Shown: positions 23,624 to 31,836 of the stretch, one piece after another
Position numbering within the stretch: the first letter of the stretch is position 1
Layout: each line of letters starts with the position of its first letter
Made by a program: the position numbers and the translations under genes
The notes under the pieces: generated by a model
Told to the model about the DNA's origin: nothing
Databases searched by the model: none
What the model saw: only the letters and a program-made list of their open reading frames with translations
Assembly (NCBI GenBank): GCA_942486035.1
Contig: CALNXK010000082.1
Coordinates: forward strand, 1,377,501-1,441,500
Direction of reading: 5' to 3'
Length of the DNA stretch: 64,000 nt
From: Porites lobata
Taxonomy: Eukaryota > Cnidaria > Anthozoa > Scleractinia > Poritidae

Positions 23624-24659
23624 GGTTTGCTCTCTTCTCAACTTTCTCAATGAACCTGTGCAAAAATGTTTGCTATGCAGGCTACTTTTGAACAGGCTTG
23701 TTTATCATTTTATTTTTGATTCATTTACATATGGCTTTTGTAGTGTTTGTTTACAGTTAGGTGATTTCTATGTTGTAGTTAATTTTTTATTTCAGATATT
23801 TAATTTTGGTTTTTCCTTCGTTTCAAATTCATTTGCTTACATTACCATACCCAAAAACAATGGAAAAATAAAAATTACCTGATATAAAAAAATTAACTAC
23901 AACATCTATCTTGCTATTTTGGTTAAGGTGTGGCCACCGGGAAGCAGTGTTTTTCCAGTCCCAGTCCAGCAAAGCAGATGTAAGTGTTCTCTAACCTATA
24001 CAGATAAAGATGTACAGTGATTCTGAGTTCCTAAACCCATATAGCCTGCTCCAGGCGTTCAGATATTATATATACTGATGTTGGGAAAACACACACAAAA
24101 AAACTTGTAACAATTTTGTTTGCTGTTATTTTCCTTAGTCGACACCATAGCTTTTAATAGTAGAAGAGACCTGGTTTTAAAAGGTAGCAAACACCAAAGA
24201 TAATAACAATACTGCTGCAGTTTGTGCTGGGGCTCCCTGAAGGTGCTCCGTCCTTTGTTTCTTGTTCAAAAATTGTGACAGAGCACGTTAATGCGACGTT
24301 ATACTGTTAAGGGTGAAAGTCGTTACGAGAATAAAGAATAATCCAGCCTGAGAAAACAGCCGACATTTGGTGACGCAACCACTGGGAAACCAGTGGTGGC
24401 AAAATGTTGGCTGTCATCTCAGGCTAAGAGTACATGTAACTTTACTTTTAATTTTTCTTGTCAAATGCTTTAACAAGCAACTGACCATCCAGTCTCTCGA
24501 AAGTAATATCAAGTTAGTAATACCTAAGAAAAAGAATAGAAAAATATTTAAAAGTATTATTTTATATCATTCACACCCACTCTGTTTTTGTTTTGGCAGC
24601 AAATGAGATTGTACTATGTTTGTACAGCAGTGAACTGTGGTAACAGATGGACTGAATAA
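18715..24659 (+). CDS. RNA polymerase II subunit RPB9 (6 exons, about 128 aa; exon 2 abnormal)
   Basis: RPB9 is the two-zinc-ribbon subunit of Pol II that supports start-site choice, elongation and proofreading with TFIIS. Exons by hand: 18715-18779, 19031-19091 (uncertain), 20602-20675, 22757-22831, 23928-23979 and 24600-24659 (TAA). Recognisable pieces are GPGFVGIKFCQEC, NNMLYP, CRNCDYQQEADNCCIYVNKI, ELTQIVTDV..DPTLPRTDQHECPK, CGHREAVFFQSQ and MRLYYVCTAVNCGNRWTE. The zinc cysteines fall in the usual pairs: CQEC/CRNC in the first ribbon, and HECPKC/CTAVNC in the second. Exon 2 is odd: after NNMLYP the conserved 'KEDKxNR.LLYA' stretch is replaced in frame by SERKGQRKKQKFFI, while a +1 frame still spells KDKEKN and FLLYA. 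The acceptor plus exon start is also duplicated 74 bases downstream. Human RPB9 is 125 aa. Gene identity is very secure; the integrity of exon 2 is not. Confidence 0.85.
19031..19132 (+). repeat. Duplicated splice acceptor and exon start in RPB9 exon 2
   Basis: The string ctcctcagCAACAACATG followed by TTGTATCC occurs twice, with the exon words at 19031 and at 19105 (74 bases apart). Each copy carries an acceptor and the codons for NNMLYP; after that the copies diverge. Further downstream, at about 19216-19240, GAGGACAATAGAAAA followed by CTTTTATAC, with one extra G between them, looks like a third remnant (EDNRK, LLY). The region therefore holds two or three damaged versions of the same short exon. 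Confidence 0.6.
19292..19760 (+). repeat. Intronic repeat, copy A (RPB9 intron 2)
   Basis: About 470 bp are similar along their length to 20815-21295. Shared blocks include 'ggtgtggtgcttgtgac', 'tagggtttttcgatacccaagg' and 'gcagctgaactgtaaaatg'. The left end 'acaataggtgcggttacac' is partly inverted at about 21555-21580, so the full element may be a MITE. Confidence 0.7.
20815..21580 (+). repeat. Intronic repeat, copy B (RPB9 intron 3)
   Basis: This second copy of the repeat at 19292-19760 is in the same orientation and extends further right to 'gtgtagaccccgcaccctattgt'. That right end is an approximate inverted version of the left end of copy A. RPB9 exon 3 (20602-20675) lies between the two copies. 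Confidence 0.65.
22039..22280. mobile_element. MITE with TAGCCTG ends, long form
   Basis: Left end TAGCCTGTGAAAACAGCCAA (continuing CATTTTG) and right end CATTGGCTGTTTTTCTCAGG (continuing CTA) are inverted repeats, apparently inserted at TA. A second inverted pair, 'acccagatctgggtagtgc' and 'tacccagatgtgggtagtgc', lies inside. It is in RPB9 intron 3. A shortened relative is at 24344-24426. Confidence 0.75.
22860..22956. repeat. (ATT)n microsatellite
   Basis: AT-only trinucleotide repeats, partly perfect (TTA)n near 22925-22955. They directly abut the 3' side of the retroelement remnant on the minus strand and probably represent its repetitive tail. Confidence 0.7.
22965..23515 (-). pseudogene. 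Retroelement C-terminal remnant
   Basis: On the minus strand, starting near 23510, the frame encodes a block with DMPVNTDRTITANRPDIIV, then CKLIDMTVPSDRNI, a KETEK run, and further on VIPVVVGALGTVKKGMVENI and LGSARILRKVLS. This order (NRPDI, then IDxxxPxD, then PVVVGALGTVKK, then ARILRKVL) is the conserved C-terminal nuclease-like tail found downstream of reverse transcriptase in many animal retroelements; I place it from memory. A TAG in frame after the KETEK block, and truncation of everything upstream, show that it is dead. It lies in RPB9 intron 4, opposite to the gene, flanked by (ATT)n tracts. Confidence 0.65.
23516..23622. repeat. (ATT)n tracts around a duplicated 39-bp block
   Basis: Two pure (ATT)n runs (about 23518-23555 and 23590-23622) flank 'tatatatactgatgttggg' followed by 'aaaacacacaaaaaaa'. 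The same block recurs at 24064-24103 without the microsatellite. The pair therefore brackets RPB9 exon 5. Confidence 0.65.
24344..24426. mobile_element. MITE with AGCCTGAGAAAACAGCC ends, internally deleted form
   Basis: It has the same terminal repeats as 22039-22280 but is only about 82 bp. It folds almost completely: AGCCTGAGAAAACAGCCGAC / GTTGGCTGTCATCTCAGGCT, with CCACTGG / CCAGTGG inside. It is in RPB9 intron 5. Confidence 0.7.
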
Positions 24660-24688
24660 GCAGTCAAAGTTAAAGTGAAAGAAAATAT

Positions 24689-25170
24689 TTATTGACTTCT
24701 TTTTGAGCGTCTCATGTTTGTGGAAGAAGACGAAGGACGTTGCCGTGCTCGCTTTGCATCACCAGAAAGATGTTCTTCATGAGACTATTTCACTAATGTA
24801 CACCGTAAAGCTCCGCATTTCGTTTGTATTTTAATTAAAGACCGTAAACTTTTTCTATGAAACAAAGCTTCTTGTTTTATATCCAGTCTAGTGTTTCATT
24901 TCATGTAGTTTACGTTAAAGCTTGGTCGAACGATCCAAATAATTGTAGGATTCTCTAGTGATTTCCCTTCCTAAGTGTTACACGTGTAAAAGGGGTTACT
25001 TCACAACTTATTACAGATTCACACTGGCCCTTGAACCTGCTTTAATAATAACATGAAAATGTTTATTTGAAGCATTGTATCGAAAACGAAGCTCAGGAAG
25101 CTAATCAGAAGGAGTTTAAAGAATTAAATGCCTTCGTCTTTCGCTTGGACTTACGTTTGTGCTGCGTCAT
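24689..25170 (-). CDS. Possible two-exon micropeptide gene, convergent with RPB9
   Basis: On the minus strand an ATG at 25170 opens five codons (MTQHK) and meets a perfect GTAAGT donor after base 25155. An acceptor before 24774 continues the frame for 28 codons to a TAA at 24689-24691: HLSGDAKRARQRP, four Ser, then TNMRRSKRSQ. The stop is embedded in TCAATAAATA, giving an immediate poly(A) signal. The predicted 33-aa product is very basic. The coding-like C-terminus, the consensus donor and the poly(A) signal speak for it; the very short length and lack of any family match speak against. The real gene may have other upstream exons. It ends only 30 bases from the RPB9 stop, tail to tail. Confidence 0.25.
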
Positions 25171-27334
25171 TGTTTTTCACGCGAAATAAAAAACTGCAAA
25201 ACGACAAGAAAACAAGTCGGTTTCCTTCGTCCTGGGTTTGGAACAAACAAGGGAGACGTTCCCTTGCGAATACAGCACTTTTAGAGCAACTGAAAAAAAA
25301 AGCAAAACATAACAACAGCAACCGGAAGAAAAAATAAAACTTTCAAAAAGCTTCTTGATTTAGTGTTATCCCCAGCACTTCAAATATTCATATTATTCAC
25401 ACGTGCGAACAAAATAGTTGTTGGCTTGGTGCTGTAGTCATGGAGACGATTTCTTCGTAGAACGATCGCCGTATTTCCTCCATTAAACGCCCGTGCATTT
25501 TTCAAGTTTCCAAAATAGAAGGCGCCTATTCAAATAAGGCCCTTTAATCGCTGGGATGGGGGCGCCAATTAACCTCTTAAACCGTCATATATCAGTTTGA
25601 TATTTTTCACACTATTCTCTGTACTTTTCCTATGGTAATAATAGGAAGAATTTGCATGTGTAACAATGAAAAGCTCTTTGCGGATCATTTTTCTTTTATT
25701 TCTTAACTTTTATGTAGCAGCGTTACTTCAAGTCAGTGTCAGCGTCGGAAAGGTGTACTTTTTTCCTCAACGGACTGAAACGTTTTTTAGTTTAATCTTC
25801 AAATGGAAAAAATGTTTCCTGCTAGCAGAGGTATCTCACGGCGAGAGAAGAAGGAGAGAAAAGAGAGAGAGCTCGGCCGGCTTCCAATCGCGATGCGTTC
25901 TATCATGTAGCTGCCGACCAAATTTGTGCCTGAAACTTAACTCGTTTTCAAAACCGGTTTTGTTTAATGCGGAATGCGCGTGCCCTGTATAGACTGCACG
26001 CTGTAAATTTCTGAGCCCACTGTTGTTATCGCGCTAACCGGTTTTGTAAGTTGTGTCGCACGTGGCTAAAATGTTACTGTCTTCCAGGAAACGCCAGTGC
26101 ATGCGTCATAGAAAACACATCAGAGGCCGGCAGAGGGTCTCTTTCTTTCCTATGATCTTATTTCTTGCTGTGAGAGACCAGTCTGCTAACAGGGGAGCAC
26201 GCACAAGGAGATTAAGAGTACATGACTTCACAATGAAGACACTCTTATCCTGTGCTGATGTCGGAGTATTCTAAATTTAAAGATTATTCTAAAACTGACA
26301 AAATACAAAGTCTTTTCTTATGATCGAGAAGAAAAATCGATAAGGAAAGAGACGGAGAGAGAGGTTTGAGGGAAGTGCTTATTTGGTAGTTTGGCGAAGT
26401 GCGTTTGCTCTTATTAGCGCGTGGGGCGATTGTTCAAAGATATACGTAACACATCGCCAGGGGCGTTTTCCTGAGTCTTATTGAGTAGCTTTTATTGCCC
26501 TGGTTACTAAAATGCTCTGCAGAGTGCCATTTCTTATTGTAATTTAAATTTAACGTAAATATTATTCTTCAGATTTGTAATCCACTACTTGCTTTAATCT
26601 CATTTCAACTCCACGTGCATTGCGTTTCGACGTCAAATTGAGTAGCACTTGAAGACGGAGATACGTCTAGAAGTAAATCATTATTTTGTTTACCTCCACG
26701 TTTATCAAATAAATGTTAATTTCCCTTGCAAATATCTGTACAGTAATGTTTCAAATGTATCAAAATCAAATTAAACAAACGAACTGGCACCAATTTTCTT
26801 TCACTGAGGCTGAGCGCAATTTTAGCGACCAAAATTTCAACAGAATGCGTTTATTTAAGGTGTAAAAATTTGTTTCAACTGAAAGTGTGAGTCAGTGTAA
26901 ATTTAACCAACAAACAATTATTTAATTTGTTTATAAAGTCTTAACAGTCTTTTCTATGTTAACTTTCGCTTGTTACGAGGCAGGCATTGGGTTTTTGAAT
27001 TAACACAACTTTGTTATGGTGTACCTTGATTAGCTTTCGTAAGAAAAGGAGAGGGGCGGCGGTATGCTTTCCAACTTTCCGTTTGAACTGTTTTTGTAGT
27101 TGCCTTGAAAACGAAAATTAGTGATTTTAAAGAGATGAAAAAGTGACGATTACAACTAGATCTTCGTGAGTGTGTCGTGTGACTCCGCTCTTTTCTTCTT
27201 TCCTTTCTTTTCTTTATCCTTTGTCTTTTCCGACTTAAGTTTTTAAATGGATGAAAAATCGATCGACGTCTTGCGGTGAGTTGGTGCCCCGTTGGGACTC
27301 ATTGAAACTTATTCCCTTGGCCATTTAATTCGTC
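25171..27334. other. Intergenic, no gene supported
   Basis: The frames here are short. One at 25666-25992 begins with a hydrophobic, signal-like stretch (MKSSLRIIFLLFLNFYVAALL), but the rest is low-complexity Arg/Glu and Cys-rich without a motif I recognise, so I do not call it. The 3' UTR of the minus-strand sulfotransferase should lie in the last few hundred bases. Confidence 0.35.
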
Positions 27335-28597
27335 TTATTGAGGCGAAAACCACTGTTTTGCTTCGTAATTGTCAGTGAAGAGAGGGACATGTCTTTCAGC
27401 CAGCAGCTCGTAAGACTTATCTACGAATCTGTAACCCATCATGCGCATAACATCTCGGCAGTAGTGTTCAATAATCTCGAGATCGTGTGGATGTACCAAC
27501 CATCGCCAGCGATTGGCCGCGATCCAGGCATCGTCTTTGGTGCATGTCGCTTGCTCCCCGTCCATTTCATTACAGTTCCTCCTATTTTGCCTTGTTGTCT
27601 CGTTTAGCCATGTGCGCACGTTTTCCAGCATCGGCAGCCCAGCAAAATCATAAAGTCCCGACAAGGCTTTCAGTGGGTCGAACGCCAGGTCCTCGTATCT
27701 TTGAAGTCTGATTCTGTTACGTAGCGATTGCGGTAGTTTCCTTATGATATCTAAGTTGTCTTCAGTTTCCTTACATCGCCAGTAACTATACTGGCGAAGT
27801 CCTCGCTTTGCAACGTCGCCTTTGTTCGTAAAAAAGCCAAAACTTCGAGAAGAAGGGATCACGGCTCTGGGATCCCTCATAAGAAAGAGAATTTTGCAAT
27901 CTACGTCTGAGGAGCTGCAGGCATTCAAAATAGTCTCGATAGTGTTCTTAGGGATGCGAGAGATGAGAATTTTAAGGACAGTCAAGTCGTAATTGTCTCT
28001 ACACGTTCCTCCTAAAGACTCGCTTGTCATCGGCGGGCATAGTCTTGGGTCCCATTCAGGATCTGTTGGGTAGTAAGGGCATAGGGGCGGTGATGCAATG
28101 GCATTGCTTACACGAGGGTGCTTCTGCTTTCGGTAGTAAGTCTCAAGATCTTCTAGAACATTTGGCTGATCAAATTTACAGCGAAGTAGACCATTAAGAT
28201 ACTTGTCTGCGAGACGTCCATATTCATTGGATTCCGTATAACCCACAACTTTGCCGAAGAACCTTTCGTGAATTCTCTCTACAGTTTGTAAAGGTTCGTA
28301 CATGTAAAAAACTGAAGGATGGTGATTGAAAATATCTCCCATAAGAGAAGAACCAGAACGGCCATGAGACACAACGATCAAATTCTTCTTCGCTGCATTT
28401 GAAACTTTATATTCAATATTGTGCTCTGGACCAGCTTGAAATACCCTTTGGTCATATTTGTGCGATGCTTGAATTTCTGCTTTATCCTGTGCTGTGGCTC
28501 CAAGAAGATAGGCACCTGTCCAAGAAACAGCTAAGAGGAACAGTAAAAAAGGCAGTTTTTTCAAGAAACGCTTTGCTCTTAGTCGCCGTATTGTCAT
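27335..28597 (-). CDS. Golgi carbohydrate 6-O-sulfotransferase, CHST1/CHST3-like (420 aa, single exon)
   Basis: A complete 420-codon intronless frame. It is a type II Golgi enzyme that would transfer sulfate from PAPS to the 6-hydroxyl of Gal, GalNAc or GlcNAc on glycans. Visible features: a short basic cytoplasmic tail (MTIRRLRAKRFLKK), one membrane anchor at about residues 15-35, the 5'-phosphosulfate-binding motif VVSHGRSGSSLM at 75-86 and the 3'-phosphate-binding motif LMRDPRAVIPSSRS at 239-252. The downstream YEDLAFDP and W..W motifs (NRWRW) are also typical. Length fits CHST1 (411) and CHST3 (479). One N-glycosylation site (NET) is seen near residue 335. Substrate cannot be told from sequence: the CHST1/CHST3 branch includes keratan and chondroitin sulfate enzymes. 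A decayed inverted copy of part of this gene is at 29613. Confidence 0.9.
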   Translation of the reverse strand: MTIRRLRAKRFLKKLPFLLFLLAVSWTGAYLLGATAQDKAEIQASHKYDQRVFQAGPEHNIEYKVSNAAKKNLIVVSHGRSGSSLMGDIFNHHPSVFYMYEPLQTVERIHERFFGKVVGYTESNEYGRLADKYLNGLLRCKFDQPNVLEDLETYYRKQKHPRVSNAIASPPLCPYYPTDPEWDPRLCPPMTSESLGGTCRDNYDLTVLKILISRIPKNTIETILNACSSSDVDCKILFLMRDPRAVIPSSRSFGFFTNKGDVAKRGLRQYSYWRCKETEDNLDIIRKLPQSLRNRIRLQRYEDLAFDPLKALSGLYDFAGLPMLENVRTWLNETTRQNRRNCNEMDGEQATCTKDDAWIAANRWRWLVHPHDLEIIEHYCRDVMRMMGYRFVDKSYELLAERHVPLFTDNYEAKQWFSPQ

Positions 28598-29156
28598 GCT
28601 AGAGGTTTTATAACTTTAAGATAAATAGTATAAGAACTAAAACCGACAAAACATTCGTAGTGTTGTGTTGTAGAAGTAATTGAAATGCTAATTGCCTGTT
28701 TCTGTGGTAAACCTATTCTCACTTGAAAGCACGCGATTTAGAGTTTCCTTTGACTACTTTCAAACTAACTATAAGGCAAATTAAACGAGGATTTAGCTGA
28801 TCATCATGAAGGAGAAAAATCGTTTGCTTTATAATTAGCAGTAGTTGATGAATGAGGCTGAGTAGGATGTGAAGAATTTTGCGCATCTGGGAAGGAGAAT
28901 GTTATCCACTGAGGCTGAAGTGCGAGGCTAGTGGATAACATCCTCCGAGATCTGCATAATTCTTTACATCAGACGAAAGCCGGTATCAATAATTGTACTA
29001 TGGGTCTTCTATTATTCATTAAATTTTTTTTTAAGTTCTTAACAAGCTTACCTCCTCGTAGACTTTCTTCGACTCTCTGGCCTATTTTTCAGCACGGTTT
29101 TACGGTGTAAACACAGGTTTATTTCTTGCAGATACTCAGCGAAAAAAGTAAATAAT
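28598..29156. repeat. Upstream of the sulfotransferase; dispersed 'GGATAACATCCTC' repeat
   Basis: The stretch 28860-29080 shares 'gtggataacatcctc', 'atctgcataattctt' and 'gcttacctcctcgtaga' with 42990-43170 (opposite strand in part) and 48590-48665. It is non-coding. The 5' UTR and promoter of the sulfotransferase should lie at about 28598-28850; no clear TATA box is seen. Confidence 0.5.
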
Positions 29157-29471
29157 ATACCGTTGATCAACCTCGTTTCCAAGTCAATATACTATGAAAT
29201 TGATGGTATATTGGTCGCATCTTCCAAATTTGGTCAACAACAGTTGGTTATGAAGAATTAGCCAGGAGCTTTGAACCAATCAGATTAAAAACGGTGAAAT
29301 ATTTTGAATAACAATTTCAATTGTTATTCATTCAGAATATTTCGCCGTTTCTGATCGGCTTTAATTTCCCGGTTAATTCTTTACATAACCAACTGGCGTA
29401 TACCATTTGGAAGATGCGAGCAGGGTATGATGGTATAAATTATGATAATACCATCGATCAACCTCGTTTGC
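29157..29471. mobile_element. Large palindrome flanked by 24-bp direct repeats
   Basis: The arms (about 29195-29310 and 29325-29440) are inverted copies centred on AACAATTTCAATTGTT near 29317. Outside them, 'ATACCGTTGATCAACCTCGT' (29157) and 'ATACCATCGATCAACCTCGT' (29448) are in direct orientation. The palindrome lies just before the sulfotransferase pseudo-copy and may have helped create it. Confidence 0.6.
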
Positions 29472-29499
29472 AGGCGCTGCAGCCAAGCTGTTTGTTCCT

Positions 29500-29612
29500 G
29501 TATAAATTAAAGAAAGGCGAAAACGGCGTTCACGGCTATCCGAAGACGAAATAGCTGAATTCCTCACTAACTGAAAGGAAGAAATGCAAGAATATGCAAA
29601 ATATATCGCTCG
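29500..29612 (+). pseudogene. Shared exon-like repeat fragment
   Basis: The words 'acggctatccgaagacgaaatagctgaatt' and 'gaagaaatgcaagaatatgc' recur at 42735-42805. The frame reads roughly SRLSEDEIAEFLTN, then KEEMQEYAKYIA, with a stop between the two. It looks like a fragment of a multicopy coding sequence of unknown identity, fused here to the sulfotransferase fragment. Confidence 0.4.
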
Positions 29613-29850
29613 TAGCCAGTATAGTTACTTGCGATGTAAGTAAACTGAGGACAACTTGGATATCATAATTAAGGAAAATGCCACAATCACTACGTAACAG
29701 AATCAACCTTCAAAGACACGAGGACCCACGGAAAGCCCTTATGATTTTGCTGCGCTTCCTTTGCTGGGCTGCCTGTGCCCTACTAGCCCTCATGTCCGAC
29801 GCAAAGACACAAAGAACGTATGTGGAGCAGAATAAACTACTTCTGTGGTG
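29613..29850 (+). pseudogene. Decayed partial sulfotransferase copy
   Basis: From GCCAGTATAGTTACTTGCGA onward this strand matches the coding strand of the intact sulfotransferase (minus strand, about 27790 down to 27640). Parts for YSYWRC, DNLDII and LPQSLRNRI.LQR.ED are recognisable. It carries a stop after RC, small insertions, a deletion in the FDPLKAL region and a short internal duplication (tttgctg repeated). It lacks both PAPS-binding motifs. It lies in opposite orientation to the parent, about 1 kb upstream of it, so it is an inverted local duplicate and not functional. Confidence 0.8.
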
Positions 29851-29984
29851 CAAGAAGGCCCAGAAGCCAATGACCGAGAAACTCATGTTTTTGGTACTCA
29901 ATTCAAAGTCAACCCATTCCCATATCTTGCTATCTTTAGAAATATATAAATACATGGCGCTCTCGGTATTACCAATCCGAGCTT

Positions 29985-30205
29985 ACCCGGGGGGTGGTGG
30001 TACTCCCTTATATGGCCTATACGGGGATGTGCCGCTGGACAGGGTATGGTTTCGTCAGTCTCTGTCCTAAACAGGGTCTATAATTTCGCACGAGTCTGTC
30101 CTTAACATAGCCTGCGCGGAGACGAAATTAAACTCTGGTACTAATCAGAGTTAACAGGGTATACAATTTCGCGCAAGTCTGTCCTAACCAGAAAATTTCG
30201 CTTTT
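29985..30205. repeat. Poly-G 'TACTCCCTTATATGG' repeat, copy 2
   Basis: It begins CCCGGGGGGTGGTGGTACTC and contains repeated 'aatttcgc.c.agtctgtcct' and 'acagggt' words. It belongs to the same broad class as the copies at 8407, 32095 and 38049. Confidence 0.55.
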
Positions 30206-31836
30206 CCGCAGGTTCTCTGTAGCATCTACGTAAAAATCTATAAAATCGATGATAGTCGAAACAATCGATACAATGAGACAGGGGCACCCAACGACGGTTT
30301 CCTCCTAATTGCTTTGAAAACACTTTTTATAGGATATCCAGAGTACTTTTAGAACTTTAGAATACATTCTAACGCGGCGCCATCAAATTTATATCTGTTC
30401 GGTCATCCTATAGGGCAACTTGAGTCTTTTCGAAATTACCAGGGCTTCACTATTATCTTCCTGAAAATGTTAGATGCAATTTGAAGTTTTGCGAAAGAGA
30501 GAATTTTTCTGATTTCTTTTTCCATCGCATTTTCGAATCCGAAAATTTTAGGTTTCCTTTTTCTGAGAAAAATAGCTTATAATGATGAAAGAGATAGTAA
30601 GTGGACGGATTAAGTGTTATACTTAACATTCCCGAGTAACATTCGTATTATTTTATCATCTGTTAATCATTCCTAAATCCTGCGTGATTGGAAAACTTAA
30701 ATAAGTGTCAGTAGCGCGCTAGCATAAAACAGACCTTCCATGATCCACTTCGGCAAAATGTTGACTTAAAACAATTAATTAAGCCTCTCGAAACATGAAA
30801 GAACCTTTCAAAGGCCCAATCGAATTTTTGTCAGCATACTTGGCATTTCCACCCTCGCGACACCCATCTCAGGTTTCAAAACGTTTCTAAGAGACATTTG
30901 CCAGATGTGTCCGACATTCGTGTGCGCGGGTCACCTAATCTCTAAAAGCAGTTCAATAGGCCGGAAAGGGAGTGCTGAAAAGGAGTGCTTTGTTGTTCTT
31001 ATGTAAACCCTCCCCTGGCTGTATTTTCACACATGTCTACAATTCTCGTCCGTACTATAAAACCTCGCAAACGTGCCGGATTCTTTAGATGGTCAGTTGG
31101 CTAGGTGCTCGTCACTCAGTTCCTTCGATTGCAGTCGGGAGGCGAAACTCGATGTAATAAGTTCCGGCATCGCTGCTCAGTCGTTTCATTAGAACCGAAC
31201 GTTTCTGGTCGTCGAGGAGCAAGAAAATTGCGGATTTTAAGGTACTTATCGCGACTTGGTTTTTGTCTCTCAACTCAAGAGTATTCTGCCTGTGAACTTT
31301 GGGTACAGTCAAAGTCATAACCTCTCTCGTTAAATTAATGTGGCATTCAGTTTATTTTCCTTTTGATTAAATCAGTACTGATATTTCCCCGATAGTTATT
31401 CGAGCTTTCAATTTCCATAGCTTATAACAATACTCGTGACTACTCGTAAATTTGTAAGTTGATTATCGATATCTGTCGTCTTAAAAACCCAGATTAAGTT
31501 AAAATATCATAAATATCACCGTATCTCAGCCATCTGCGAAACCCAAAAGGCTTTTGAGGCGAGGAAGTAACTGGTATTAATATCATATTCTCAGTAGAGT
31601 TGCATCACTACGACGATACGATTCAAAAAAATTGCGTCACGATTTGCCAACTTCTTAGAAGAACCACGAGGCTTGTAAACTCACCGCATTTTTAGAAGGT
31701 TCGTCCCAATAACTGTTTATTTGTGTCTGTTTTGATAAGGACGTGTGAATGACGGCTGATAATTTGCAGCTTTATCTATTTACAGTTCTCTAAAGCCTTG
31801 GTTGGAAGATACTTCAGCAGCGTGAACGACGAAGAT
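30206..31836. other. Intergenic and 5' region of the ADAMTSL-like gene
   Basis: No coding frame is convincing. Transcription of the ADAMTSL-like gene must start somewhere here or earlier; a tttatttacag acceptor-like string near 31785 could begin the exon that carries the start codon, which would imply a further upstream non-coding exon. No clear TATA box is seen. Confidence 0.35.

Noticed and set aside
23436..23624. Poly-Leu/Ile plus-strand frame
   Set aside because: It is a translation of (ATT)n microsatellites next to a retroelement remnant.
25666..25992. 108-codon frame with a hydrophobic N-terminus
   Set aside because: A signal-like start only; the remainder is low-complexity and shows no domain, splice or codon support.
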